The notes under the pieces: model-generated
Database searches by the model: none
Told to the model about the DNA's origin: nothing
Seen by the model: the letters and a program-made list of their open reading frames with translations, nothing else
Made by a program: the position numbers and the translations under genes
Shown: positions 1 to 6,258 of the stretch, in pieces
Position numbering within the stretch: position 1 is the first letter of the stretch
Layout: each line of letters opens with the position of its first letter
Source: SIG440 sp045578305
Lineage (GTDB): Bacteria > Bacillota > Clostridia > Monoglobales > Monoglobaceae
Reading direction: 5' to 3'
Assembly (NCBI GenBank): GCA_045578305.1
Contig: JAZNKA010000014.1
Coordinates: 1 to 33,316 of the forward strand
DNA length: 33,316 nucleotides

Positions 1-15
1 TGCGAATAATAGGGC

Positions 16-41
16 TCCCACAAAAGGTTACTTTTGTGGGA
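16..41. repeat. Perfect 11-bp inverted repeat (hairpin)
   Basis: Positions 16-26 and 31-41 are exact reverse complements around a 4-base loop. No complete gene is seen on either side within the window, so this could be the terminator of a gene lying to the left or part of the repeat cluster that follows. No clear T-run follows on the plus strand. Confidence 0.55.
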
Positions 42-49
42 AGAGGAAC

Positions 50-120
50 AGCCACCCGAACAAGTGAGCCTTTAAAAAATAAAGGCGAACACAAAGGGTG
101 GTTGTGACGAAGTGAGGGAC
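50..120. repeat. Degenerate palindromic intergenic repeat
   Basis: Outer arms at 51-57 and 97-103 (GCCACCC/GGGTGGT) enclose an inner stem at 68-73/81-86. The right side carries an ACGAAGT core that resembles the GCACGAAGTGC hairpin at 4202-4212. It looks like a diverged copy of the same short palindromic intergenic repeat family. Nothing in it reads as a protein. The rest of 1-297 shows no gene that I can support. Confidence 0.45.
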
Positions 121-209
121 TTAAAGAGTTTAAGCTTTCGAATGGTCGATGGCGCAGACACTTTGAGTATTACAACCACCTGAGAAGTGAATCGGCGCGG
201 CAGGGGGTT

Positions 210-237
210 AAGGGGGCTTTGCTGTAGAAGCCCCCTT
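210..237. repeat. GC-rich hairpin with 8-base loop
   Basis: A perfect 10-bp stem (210-219 with 228-237) encloses an 8-base loop. It has the same design as the hairpin at 26804-26831: the same AAGGGGGC arm, the same loop length, and a similar CCCCCTTATA right flank. No T-run follows, so it is not a typical intrinsic terminator. Confidence 0.5.
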
Positions 238-297
238 ATAGAAAAACTTATTAAACAATAAAGCGTGAGGGTTGCAGGGGGCATTGTTCGCCGTTGC

Positions 298-340
298 AAT
301 ACAAAAGGATGCGAAGCCGAGCTTCGCATCCTTTTGTATT
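298..340 (-). terminator. Terminator-like hairpin after metY
   Basis: A perfect 20-bp stem (298-317 with 321-340) lies directly beyond the metY stop codon. The minus-strand tail has only a weak T-run, while the plus-strand side continues as ATTTTTAG, so the direction of termination is not certain. Confidence 0.65.
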
Positions 341-341
341 T

Positions 342-1613
342 TTAGTTTGCTTTTTCGAGTGCCTGTTTGATGTCATCAATAATATCGTCGACGTTTTCAA
401 TTCCGACCGAAAATCTGATAAGGTCAGGGGTAACGCCCGCTGCCTTAAGTTCCTCGTCATTAAGCTGGCGGTGTGTGTGGCTTGCAGGGTGCAAAACAGA
501 TGTTCTTGCATCTGCCACGTGTGTAACAATTGCGGCAAGCTGAAGGCTGTCCATAAATTTGACAGCTGCTTCTCTTCCACCCTTGACACCAAACGAGATA
601 ACTCCGCAAGAACCATTGGGGAGGTATTTTTGGGCAAGCGCGTGATATTTGTCAGAGGGAAGTCCGCAGTACTTAACCCACGAGATGCGGTCATCCTTTT
701 CCAAAAACTCTGCAACTGCCTGAGCGTTGCTGCAGTGACGTTCCATACGAAGCGGCAAGGTCTCAAGACCAAGGTTAAGCAAAAATGCGTTGTGTGGCGA
801 GGGGATAGAGCCAAGGTCACGCATAACCTGTGCGGTAAGCTTTGTTATGTATGCTGCCTTGCCGAATTTCTTGGTGTAGGTAATTCCGTGATACGATTCG
901 TCAGGAGTGGTAAGTCCGGGGAACTTTCCGCTTGCTTCCCAGTCGAAGTTTCCGCTGTCAACAACCACGCCGCCAACCGAGGTTGCATGACCATCCATAT
1001 ATTTGGTTGTGGAATGAACAACAATGTCTGCTCCCCATTCAAAGGGTCTGCAATTGATGGGTGTTGCAAAGGTGTTGTCGATAATCAGCGGAACGCCGTG
1101 TGCATGAGCCGCTTTTGCCCATCTTTCGATGTCCAGAACAACCAGTGCGGGATTTGCGATTGTTTCGCCAAAGACCGCCTTTGTGTTTTCGCGGAATGCA
1201 GCGTTCAGGGTTTCGTCGTCAGCATCGGGGTCAACAAATGTTACATCAATGCCGAGCTTTTTAAGGGTTACACCAAACATATTGAATGTTCCGCCGTAAA
1301 CCGATGACGAGCAAACAAAGTGTCCGCCAGCCTCGCAGATATTGAAAATCGAGTAAAAGCATGCTGCTTGCCCCGATGATGTAAGCATTGCCGCAACACC
1401 GCCCTCAAGGTCAGCGATTTTTGCCGCAACAGCGTCGTTTGTGGGGTTTGCAAGGCGGGTATAAAAATAACCGCTTTCTTCAAGGTCAAAAAGCTTGCCC
1501 ATCTGTTCAGTCGAACCGTACTTCCAGGTGGTGCTTTGATAAATCGGCAAAACACGAGGCTCGCCGTTTTTTGGACTGTAGCCTGATTGAATACATTTTG
1601 TTTCTATTCTCAT
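342..1613 (-). CDS. metY: O-acetylhomoserine sulfhydrylase (Cys/Met metabolism PLP enzyme)
   Basis: A 423-residue, full-length member of the Cys/Met-metabolism PLP-dependent family. These enzymes condense O-acetylhomoserine with sulfide (or methanethiol) to make homocysteine (or methionine) in the cytoplasm. The N-terminus has the substrate-loop pattern YTRLANPTNDAV (about 51-62). The PLP-binding lysine is K204 in STTKYMDGH, preceded by IIDNTFATP (about 177-185). The length of about 425 residues and the ANPTND region favour the MetY group over the shorter cystathionine gamma-synthases and lyases, but substrate choice inside this family is hard to read from sequence. The ATG has the strong Shine-Dalgarno AAGGAGG 7-8 bases upstream. 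It stands alone as a transcription unit with its own promoter and a hairpin just after the stop. No riboswitch is evident in the short leader. Confidence 0.9.
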   Translation of the reverse strand: MRIETKCIQSGYSPKNGEPRVLPIYQSTTWKYGSTEQMGKLFDLEESGYFYTRLANPTNDAVAAKIADLEGGVAAMLTSSGQAACFYSIFNICEAGGHFVCSSSVYGGTFNMFGVTLKKLGIDVTFVDPDADDETLNAAFRENTKAVFGETIANPALVVLDIERWAKAAHAHGVPLIIDNTFATPINCRPFEWGADIVVHSTTKYMDGHATSVGGVVVDSGNFDWEASGKFPGLTTPDESYHGITYTKKFGKAAYITKLTAQVMRDLGSIPSPHNAFLLNLGLETLPLRMERHCSNAQAVAEFLEKDDRISWVKYCGLPSDKYHALAQKYLPNGSCGVISFGVKGGREAAVKFMDSLQLAAIVTHVADARTSVLHPASHTHRQLNDEELKAAGVTPDLIRFSVGIENVDDIIDDIKQALEKAN

Positions 1614-1647
1614 TGGTAAAACCTCCTTGGTGTTAAAATTCGTGCAT

Positions 1648-1674
1648 ATTATAGCCTCAAAACGAGGTTGTTAA
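1648..1674 (-). promoter_or_regulatory. Putative metY promoter with palindrome in the spacer
   Basis: On the minus strand there is a perfect -10 TATAAT (1648-1653) and a weak -35 TTAACA (1669-1674) at a short 15-base spacing. The spacer holds an imperfect inverted repeat, arms CCTC (1655-1658) and GAGG (1664-1667), extendable to six pairs. A regulator bound there could control the suboptimal promoter; that part is inference. Confidence 0.5.
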
Positions 1675-1776
1675 TTACAATTTTACTATCTCTCTAAAAA
1701 AAAGTCAAGGAAAAGTATGGCGCAATTGATTTTTTTGTGGTAAAATGAAGACAGTGGTCAAAGAAGAAAAAAGCAT

Positions 1777-2208
1777 CTACTCCCGGATGTTGGAAATTTC
1801 GGCGATTCCGTGCATAAAACCGTCCGAATCGGTGGACGAAATTTCGCCCGCGATTATGCGGCTTTCGAAGACAATTATGCCAAGAAAAACTTGGGAATCA
1901 GCGGATTGTACGTGGTTTTTTACCTCATAGGTATATCGGCTTACCCGCTTTCCTTTGAATTCCGAAAGGTCAAACCCCGAGCTTTTTTGAAGTGCGTTGT
2001 AGGTTTCGAAAACCGCATCAAATTCGGTTGGAATTACAAAATGAGATATTTGTGCAGGGGAGGGGTTTATTTCCCAGCCTAGGTTTTGGGCGTATTCAAC
2101 TATCATGCGATTGGTTGAATTATCGATGTGAAAAACCCCAAAAATTACGGCAAACAAAACAACAGAAAATAAAAGCGTTGCAAAAACATAGCGGCGTGCA
2201 CCTGACAT
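1777..2208 (-). CDS. DUF4830-like membrane-anchored protein of unknown function
   Basis: A 143-residue protein with one hydrophobic N-terminal segment (about residues 5-24) after a short basic stretch (GARR), then a polar domain presumably outside the membrane. The domain carries the pattern NALQKSSGFDLSEFKGKRV, then SRYTYEV and a C-terminal DGFMHGI. I associate this with the DUF4830 family of Clostridia; that assignment is from memory and not checked. The ATG at 2208 is chosen because the AAGGGGG Shine-Dalgarno sits 9 bases upstream of it; the ATG at 2217 touches that site. The gene is divergent from rsuA. No function can be assigned, and no signal-peptidase or lipobox site is obvious. Confidence 0.7.
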   Translation of the reverse strand: MSGARRYVFATLLFSVVLFAVIFGVFHIDNSTNRMIVEYAQNLGWEINPSPAQISHFVIPTEFDAVFETYNALQKSSGFDLSEFKGKRVSRYTYEVKNHVQSADSQVFLGIIVFESRIIAGEISSTDSDGFMHGIAEISNIRE

Positions 2209-2222
2209 AGCGGACATCCCCC

Positions 2223-2250
2223 TTGAAAATTATTTCAATGCTAATAATAT
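2223..2250 (+). promoter_or_regulatory. Putative promoter of rsuA-pdxK
   Basis: -35 TTGAAA (2223-2228), 16-base spacer, -10 TAATAT (2245-2250), followed by the leader and an AGGAG site at about 2277-2281 before the ATG at 2288. It fits SigA-type promoters. Confidence 0.55.
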
Positions 2251-2287
2251 ATGAAGAAAAACAAATAAAAATACTCAGGAGACAAAA

Positions 2288-2995
2288 ATGCGACTGGACA
2301 GATTTCTCGCCGAATGTGGGTTTGGCACACGAAATGATGTGAAAAAGTTAATAAAATCAGGGCGTGTTACGGTTTTTGGCGAGACAGCGTCAAGACCCGA
2401 AAGCCAGGTTGACCCCGAAGCTTGCGAGGTTATGGTTGACGGCAAGCGGGCAAATTACCGCGAGTTTGTGTATCTGATGATGAACAAGCCGGCGGGGTAT
2501 GTTTCGGCTACATGGGACAAAAAATTGCCAACAGTAATCGACCTTTTGCCCGAAGAGTATTTGCACTTCGAGCCATTTCCGGTTGGCAGACTTGACATTG
2601 ACACCGAGGGGCTTTTGCTTCTTACCAACGATGGCGCGCTCAGCCACAAGCTGCTTTCGCCCAAGAAACATGTGACAAAAACCTATACTGCCCAAATCGA
2701 AAATCCAATTAGTGCTGACGATATAAAGTTGTTTGAAAACGGCATGGATTTGGGTGACTTTGTCACACTTCCGGCAAACCTTGTGCCCTTGACGGATTCC
2801 GAGCCATATTTTGCCCAGGTCACAATATGCGAAGGAAAGTTCCATCAGGTAAAGCGAATGTTTGAAAAGGTTGGCAACAAGGTGGTATATCTCAAGCGAC
2901 TTAAAATGAAGAACCTTAGCCTTGATGACAATCTCAAACCCGGCGAGGTAAGGGAACTGACTGAAGCGGAGCTTAGCGATTTAAAGGAGAATTAA
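2288..2995 (+). CDS. rsuA: 16S rRNA pseudouridine synthase (RsuA family)
   Basis: A 235-residue protein of the RsuA/RluB/RluE/RluF group, which isomerises a specific uridine in rRNA. Residues 1 to about 58 form an S4 RNA-binding domain (MRLDRFLAECGFGTR start). The catalytic domain follows, with MMNKPAGYVS (about 64-73) and the signature GRLDIDTEGLLLLTNDG (from 100) holding the catalytic aspartate D103. A late VTICEGKFHQVKRMF motif is typical of the family. The length matches RsuA. The exact target uridine cannot be read here. It is followed after 2 bases by the pyridoxamine kinase gene, whose Shine-Dalgarno lies inside the end of this gene, so the two are probably co-transcribed. Confidence 0.9.
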   Translation: MRLDRFLAECGFGTRNDVKKLIKSGRVTVFGETASRPESQVDPEACEVMVDGKRANYREFVYLMMNKPAGYVSATWDKKLPTVIDLLPEEYLHFEPFPVGRLDIDTEGLLLLTNDGALSHKLLSPKKHVTKTYTAQIENPISADDIKLFENGMDLGDFVTLPANLVPLTDSEPYFAQVTICEGKFHQVKRMFEKVGNKVVYLKRLKMKNLSLDDNLKPGEVRELTEAELSDLKEN

Positions 2996-2997
2996 AA

Positions 2998-3852
2998 ATG
3001 ATAAAAAGCTTTATACCAAGGGTTGCTGTTATAAATGATTTGTCGGGGTTTGGCAGAGTGTCGCTGACCGAGGCATGCCCGATTCTTTCGGCAATGGGGA
3101 TAGAGGCGTGTCCACTTCCGACGGCGGTGCTTTCTACCCATACATACAAGTTCGAGGACTATACATTTTGCGACCTGACCGACGAAATGGAAAAGATTCT
3201 TGCTCATTGGCAAAAAATAGATGTGCATTTTGATGCAGTTTGTACCGGATATATGGCAAGTGCAAGGCAGATAGAGCTTGTGACGAACTTTGTCAAAAGC
3301 AAAAAAAGGGAGGGCAGTCTGATAGTGATTGATCCTGTTCTTGGCGACAACGATTTGTCGGATGCCGAGACTGTGTATTATGACCGAATGAATGATTTGC
3401 TTTCGGGAATGAAAAGATTTGTAAGGCTTGCCGATGCAATCACACCAAATTTGACCGAGGCGTGCCTGCTGCTTGAAAGACCGTATCCAAAGAAGTATCT
3501 TTTGCCCGAAGAGGTAAAGGCTATGGCAAAGGAGCTTTCGAATATGGGCCCCGACATAGTTGCCATAACAAGCGTGATGACCGACAAAAAGCATATGTGC
3601 GTTGCGATTTATGACAAAAAGGTGGATCTTTTTGATTTGCTTGACTGCGGATATATTGACAGGCCGTTTCATGGAACCGGTGATATTTTCGCAGCAGTGC
3701 TGACGGGCGCATTGACCAAAGGAATGAAAGCGGAAGAGGCGGCACGAAAAGCGGTCGAGTTTATAAAGTCGGCGATTGCCGAGACCATGAAGTATCCCGA
3801 AATGCAAATAGAATATGGAGTAATTTTTGAAAAAGCCCTGGGGGAGCTTTGA
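2998..3852 (+). CDS. Pyridoxamine/pyridoxal kinase (ribokinase superfamily)
   Basis: A 284-residue cytoplasmic kinase that phosphorylates a B6 vitamer in PLP salvage. Visible motifs are INDLSGFGR near the N-terminus (12-20), DPVLGDN (112-118), TPNLTEA (149-155) and the anion-hole/catalytic GTGD (226-229, base D229). These match the PdxK/PdxY-like pyridoxamine kinases of Firmicutes. Substrate preference between pyridoxal, pyridoxamine and hydroxymethylpyrimidine is not decidable from sequence alone. It starts 2 bases after rsuA, with AAGGAG overlapping the rsuA 3' end, which implies one transcript. The product would help supply PLP for enzymes such as MetY and SerC encoded in this window, though nothing here shows joint regulation. 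Confidence 0.85.
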   Translation: MIKSFIPRVAVINDLSGFGRVSLTEACPILSAMGIEACPLPTAVLSTHTYKFEDYTFCDLTDEMEKILAHWQKIDVHFDAVCTGYMASARQIELVTNFVKSKKREGSLIVIDPVLGDNDLSDAETVYYDRMNDLLSGMKRFVRLADAITPNLTEACLLLERPYPKKYLLPEEVKAMAKELSNMGPDIVAITSVMTDKKHMCVAIYDKKVDLFDLLDCGYIDRPFHGTGDIFAAVLTGALTKGMKAEEAARKAVEFIKSAIAETMKYPEMQIEYGVIFEKALGEL

Positions 3853-3940
3853 AAAATTGCGCAGACCGCATAAAGCAGGGCAATATAGCGAAATGATTTT
3901 TGAAAAAGGCAAACGGTTAAACACGGGGAAAAGCAAGGTG

Positions 3941-3962
3941 AAAATTCGCTAAGGCGAATTTT
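3941..3962 (+). terminator. Weak hairpin downstream of pyridoxamine kinase
   Basis: A 9-bp stem (3941-3949 with 3954-3962) with a TAAG loop, followed by an A/T-rich tail. Its arm AAATTCGC is shared with the terminator at 4830-4859. It may end the rsuA-pdxK transcript, but the U-tract is short. Confidence 0.4.
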
Positions 3963-4109
3963 TAAATAAAATTGCTTTATGCTACTGCCAAACCTTACCT
4001 CTTGCCGTATACAAGTACGCCGTCGGGTGCGGTTTGACAGTTCTGCATCAATTTTTCTTCGCTCCCGAGCTTTGAAAAAACGTGTCGACCGTTTTGTAGG
4101 GGACGACTG

Positions 4110-4212
4110 CCTCCCTTGCCTAAAGGGAGGGGGACCACCGTAGGTGGTGGAGGGATTTTTCGGCGTCCTGAAAAAGCCCTCCTTGTGTAAAGGAGGGTGG
4201 CGCACGAAGTGC
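4110..4212. repeat. Cluster of four short palindromes (intergenic repeat)
   Basis: Four consecutive perfect inverted repeats: 4110-4117/4123-4130 (CCTCCCTT arm), 4134-4139/4143-4148 (ACCACC arm), 4177-4184/4190-4197 (CCCTCCTT arm) and 4202-4205/4209-4212 (GCAC-GAA-GTGC). This is the pattern of short, dispersed, non-coding palindromic repeats I know from many Clostridia genomes. The remainder of the gap 3853-4307 shows no convincing gene. A further 8-bp stem lies at 4256-4263/4278-4285, followed by A and T runs. Confidence 0.7.
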
Positions 4213-4307
4213 TACGGGAGGATTGCGCAACCCCTCAGAACAATATAATTTATCTCTTCACCCTTTTTCGACTTTTTGGGTGAAGAAAAAATTTTTTATT
4301 TACGCTA

Positions 4308-4336
4308 TTGACAAATTTTTACAACTATGGTAATAT
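4308..4336 (+). promoter_or_regulatory. Strong SigA-type promoter of the AbrB-like gene
   Basis: A perfect -35 TTGACA (4308-4313), a 17-base spacer and -10 TAATAT (4331-4336) lie 48 bases before the start codon of the tandem AbrB gene. Confidence 0.8.
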
Positions 4337-4383
4337 TATTACAAGGTTAGAGGGAATATAAGTTTAAAAAAGGAGATGTGCAT

Positions 4384-4809
4384 ATGAAGTCGACGGGGAT
4401 TGTAAGGCGTGTTGACAAGCTTGATCGCATTGTTATACCCAAAGAGCTTTGTAGGATATTGGAGATTGAGGCAAAAACACCCATAGAGATTTTTCTTGAC
4501 GGAACAAGAATTGTCCTTAAAAAGCATAACGAGGGCAAGCTTCCGGGCATAAGCAAAGGCGGCTTGGGGATTGTAAGGCGCGTTGATGACCTTGACCGCA
4601 TTGTTATTCCAAAAGAGGTTTGCAACAAGCTTAATATTGCTCCTAAAGATGCGCTGGAAATTTTCGTTGATGAGGACAAGCTTGTTTTAGGAAAGTATGA
4701 GCCCGCCTGCGTTTTTTGCAATGAGGCAGATAATGTAGCTCGTTTTAAGGGGAAACCGGTTTGTGAAAAATGTATCAGAGAGCTTGTAAAAGAACTGAAA
4801 AATAAATAA
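4384..4809 (+). CDS. Tandem AbrB/SpoVT-domain regulator with C-terminal zinc-binding motif
   Basis: A 141-residue DNA-binding protein made of two AbrB/SpoVT-type swapped-hairpin domains in a row. Domain 1 spans about residues 2-47 and domain 2 about 59-104; each opens with GIVRRVD..LDRIVIPKE. A C-terminal CVFC(109-112)...CEKC(127-130) tail resembles a zinc knuckle found in some clostridial AbrB proteins. Most members I know have one AbrB domain and dimerise; here two domains in one chain could form an internal pair. The ATG at 4384 is chosen because AAGGAG lies about 8 bases upstream; the in-frame GTG at 4378 overlaps that site. At DNA level 49 of 57 bases match between the repeat heads (4395-4451 and 4566-4622), which points to internal duplication. 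It probably acts as a transition-state type transcription regulator; targets are unknown. Confidence 0.85.
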   Translation: MKSTGIVRRVDKLDRIVIPKELCRILEIEAKTPIEIFLDGTRIVLKKHNEGKLPGISKGGLGIVRRVDDLDRIVIPKEVCNKLNIAPKDALEIFVDEDKLVLGKYEPACVFCNEADNVARFKGKPVCEKCIRELVKELKNK

Positions 4810-4829
4810 GATTAAAAATCACAAAAAAT

Positions 4830-4867
4830 AAGGGAAATTCGCTCGGGCGAATTTCCCTTGTTTTTTT
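4830..4867. terminator. Bidirectional intrinsic terminator between convergent genes
   Basis: A perfect 13-bp stem (4830-4842 with 4847-4859) has a 4-base loop, with a T7 tract on the plus side (4861-4867) and an A-rich tract on the left that gives Ts on the minus strand. It would end both the AbrB-like gene and the ABC ATPase gene. Confidence 0.85.
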
Positions 4868-4877
4868 AATAAGTATA

Positions 4878-5987
4878 TTAGTGGATAATAGCAAGTTCTG
4901 TTTCTTTGTCAAACAGGTGAATCTTGTTTGTGTCAAGAACAACCTTGATTTTGTCGTCAGCCTTAGCTGTTGTACGACGATTTACCTTTGCGATGATAGG
5001 AGTTTCGCCAAGCAAGAGGTAGAGGTATGTCTCAGCACCCATCATTTCGGTGATGTCAACTGTTACATCAACAACTGCATCGGGCATTGCCGAAAGGTGA
5101 GCTTCGTCATCATAGATTGCTTCGGGTCTTACGCCAACAACAACTTCTTTGCCATAGTAAGCATCGAGCTCGGGCTTGATTTTGCCTTCGGGAAGCTTAA
5201 CGCTGAAACCATTGCCGTTAAGAAGAACGTCTTCGCCTTCCTTAACCAAAGTAGCGTTTATAAAGTTCATCTGGGGGCTGCCGATAAAGCCTGCAACGAA
5301 TATGTTAACGGGATTATCGTAAAGCTCGGTCGGCGAAGCACACTGCTGAAGATATCCGTCTTTCATAACAGCGATTCTTGTACCCATTGTCATAGCTTCG
5401 GTCTGGTCATGTGTAACATAAACAACAGTTGTACCAAGCTTTTTGTGGAGCTTACCGATTTCTGAACGCATCTGAACTCTGAGCTTTGCATCAAGGTTTG
5501 AGAGAGGTTCGTCCATAAGGAATACTTTGGGTTCACGAACGATTGCACGACCAAGAGCAACACGCTGTCTTTGACCACCCGAAAGAGCCTTGGGCTTACG
5601 GTCAAGAAGATGCTCAATGTCAAGAATTTTTGCAGCTTCGTGTACCTTTTCGTTGATAACGTCTTTGGGGAGCTTTCTGAGCTTGAGACCAAATGCCATA
5701 TTATCAAAAACTGTCATATGGGGATAAAGAGCGTAGCTCTGGAAAACCATTGCGATATCTCTGTCCTTCGGGGGAACATCATTAACGAGCTTGCCGTCGA
5801 TGTAAAGTTCACCTTCTGAAATTTCTTCAAGGCCGGCAATCATACGGAGTGTTGTGGATTTACCACAGCCTGAAGGTCCAACAAGAATTATAAATTCTTT
5901 ATCTTCGATTTCAAGGTTGATGTCCTTTGCACCGATAACTCCTCCCTGATATATTTTACCAATCTGTCTTAAACTTAAACCTGCCAT
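4878..5987 (-). CDS. ugpC: Sugar ABC transporter ATP-binding protein (MsmK/UgpC/MalK type)
   Basis: A 369-residue ATPase of the CUT1 carbohydrate-importer class, which energises uptake of oligosaccharides or glycerol-3-phosphate at the inner face of the membrane. Visible are Walker A GPSGCGKST (37-45), the Q-loop in VFQSYALYPH (81-90), signature LSGGQ (135-139), Walker B VFLMDEPLSNLD (155-166) and the H-loop in THDQTEAM. A C-terminal TOBE/regulatory domain follows (about 235-369, including VGVRPEAI). No permease or binding-protein gene adjoins it, so it stands alone, as the shared multitask ATPase MsmK does in several Firmicutes; that role is an inference. A strong AGGAGGTTATATAA site precedes the ATG. 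Its promoter region contains a perfect 16-bp palindrome. Confidence 0.92.
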   Translation of the reverse strand: MAGLSLRQIGKIYQGGVIGAKDINLEIEDKEFIILVGPSGCGKSTTLRMIAGLEEISEGELYIDGKLVNDVPPKDRDIAMVFQSYALYPHMTVFDNMAFGLKLRKLPKDVINEKVHEAAKILDIEHLLDRKPKALSGGQRQRVALGRAIVREPKVFLMDEPLSNLDAKLRVQMRSEIGKLHKKLGTTVVYVTHDQTEAMTMGTRIAVMKDGYLQQCASPTELYDNPVNIFVAGFIGSPQMNFINATLVKEGEDVLLNGNGFSVKLPEGKIKPELDAYYGKEVVVGVRPEAIYDDEAHLSAMPDAVVDVTVDITEMMGAETYLYLLLGETPIIAKVNRRTTAKADDKIKVVLDTNKIHLFDKETELAIIH

Positions 5988-6012
5988 TTTATATAACCTC
6001 CTAAATTAGTTC

Positions 6013-6037
6013 GCAGTAATATTACTGCTACATTTTA
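6013..6037 (-). promoter_or_regulatory. Extended -10 promoter of the ABC ATPase with a 16-bp palindrome at the start site
   Basis: On the minus strand TGC-TAAAAT (-10 at 6032-6037) forms an extended -10 element. Just downstream, 6013-6028 is a perfect 16-bp palindrome (GCAGTAAT and its reverse complement) covering the expected start of transcription. This is where a repressor operator would sit. The -35 region is poor. The same palindrome could instead fold as a small RNA hairpin in the leader. Confidence 0.5.
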
Positions 6038-6121
6038 GCACAAATTTCAAAAAAATGTTAGAGACTAATTAACCAAAGATTGAAACAGTAGTTTGGTGAT
6101 TTTGCATAGGAACAAAATGGC

Positions 6122-6162
6122 AAACGCGTCAAACCCTTGCGCAGAGCGGGTTTGACGCGTTT
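6122..6162. terminator. 15-bp stem-loop downstream of gyrA
   Basis: A perfect 15-bp inverted repeat (6122-6136 with 6148-6162) with an 11-base loop lies about 100 bases past the gyrA stop. The minus-strand tail has only a short T-run (GCCATTTTG), so termination may be partial. A second A/T-only inverted repeat lies at 6211-6228. Confidence 0.6.
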
Positions 6163-6258
6163 CGTAGTTTAAAATTTTTCTATTGTGCCTAATTACTAAA
6201 AATAACAGCTGATTTTTTCAAAAAAATCATTATTTTGCACATATTGTCGAAATTTGCA

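Noticed and set aside
294..1307. Long open frame on the plus strand opposite metY, rich in Cys, Val and Lys
   Set aside because: It is the mirror of a clear, full-length PLP enzyme gene; it has no ribosome site and its amino acid make-up is what the antisense of this codon usage gives.
3669..4205. Minus-strand frame across the end of the pyridoxamine kinase gene and the palindromic repeats
   Set aside because: The predicted peptide consists of translated hairpins and antisense sequence; not a gene.
4104..4230. Repeated palindromes as a possible CRISPR array
   Set aside because: The units are unlike each other, spacers are not of constant length, and no cas gene is present; they fit a palindromic intergenic repeat.
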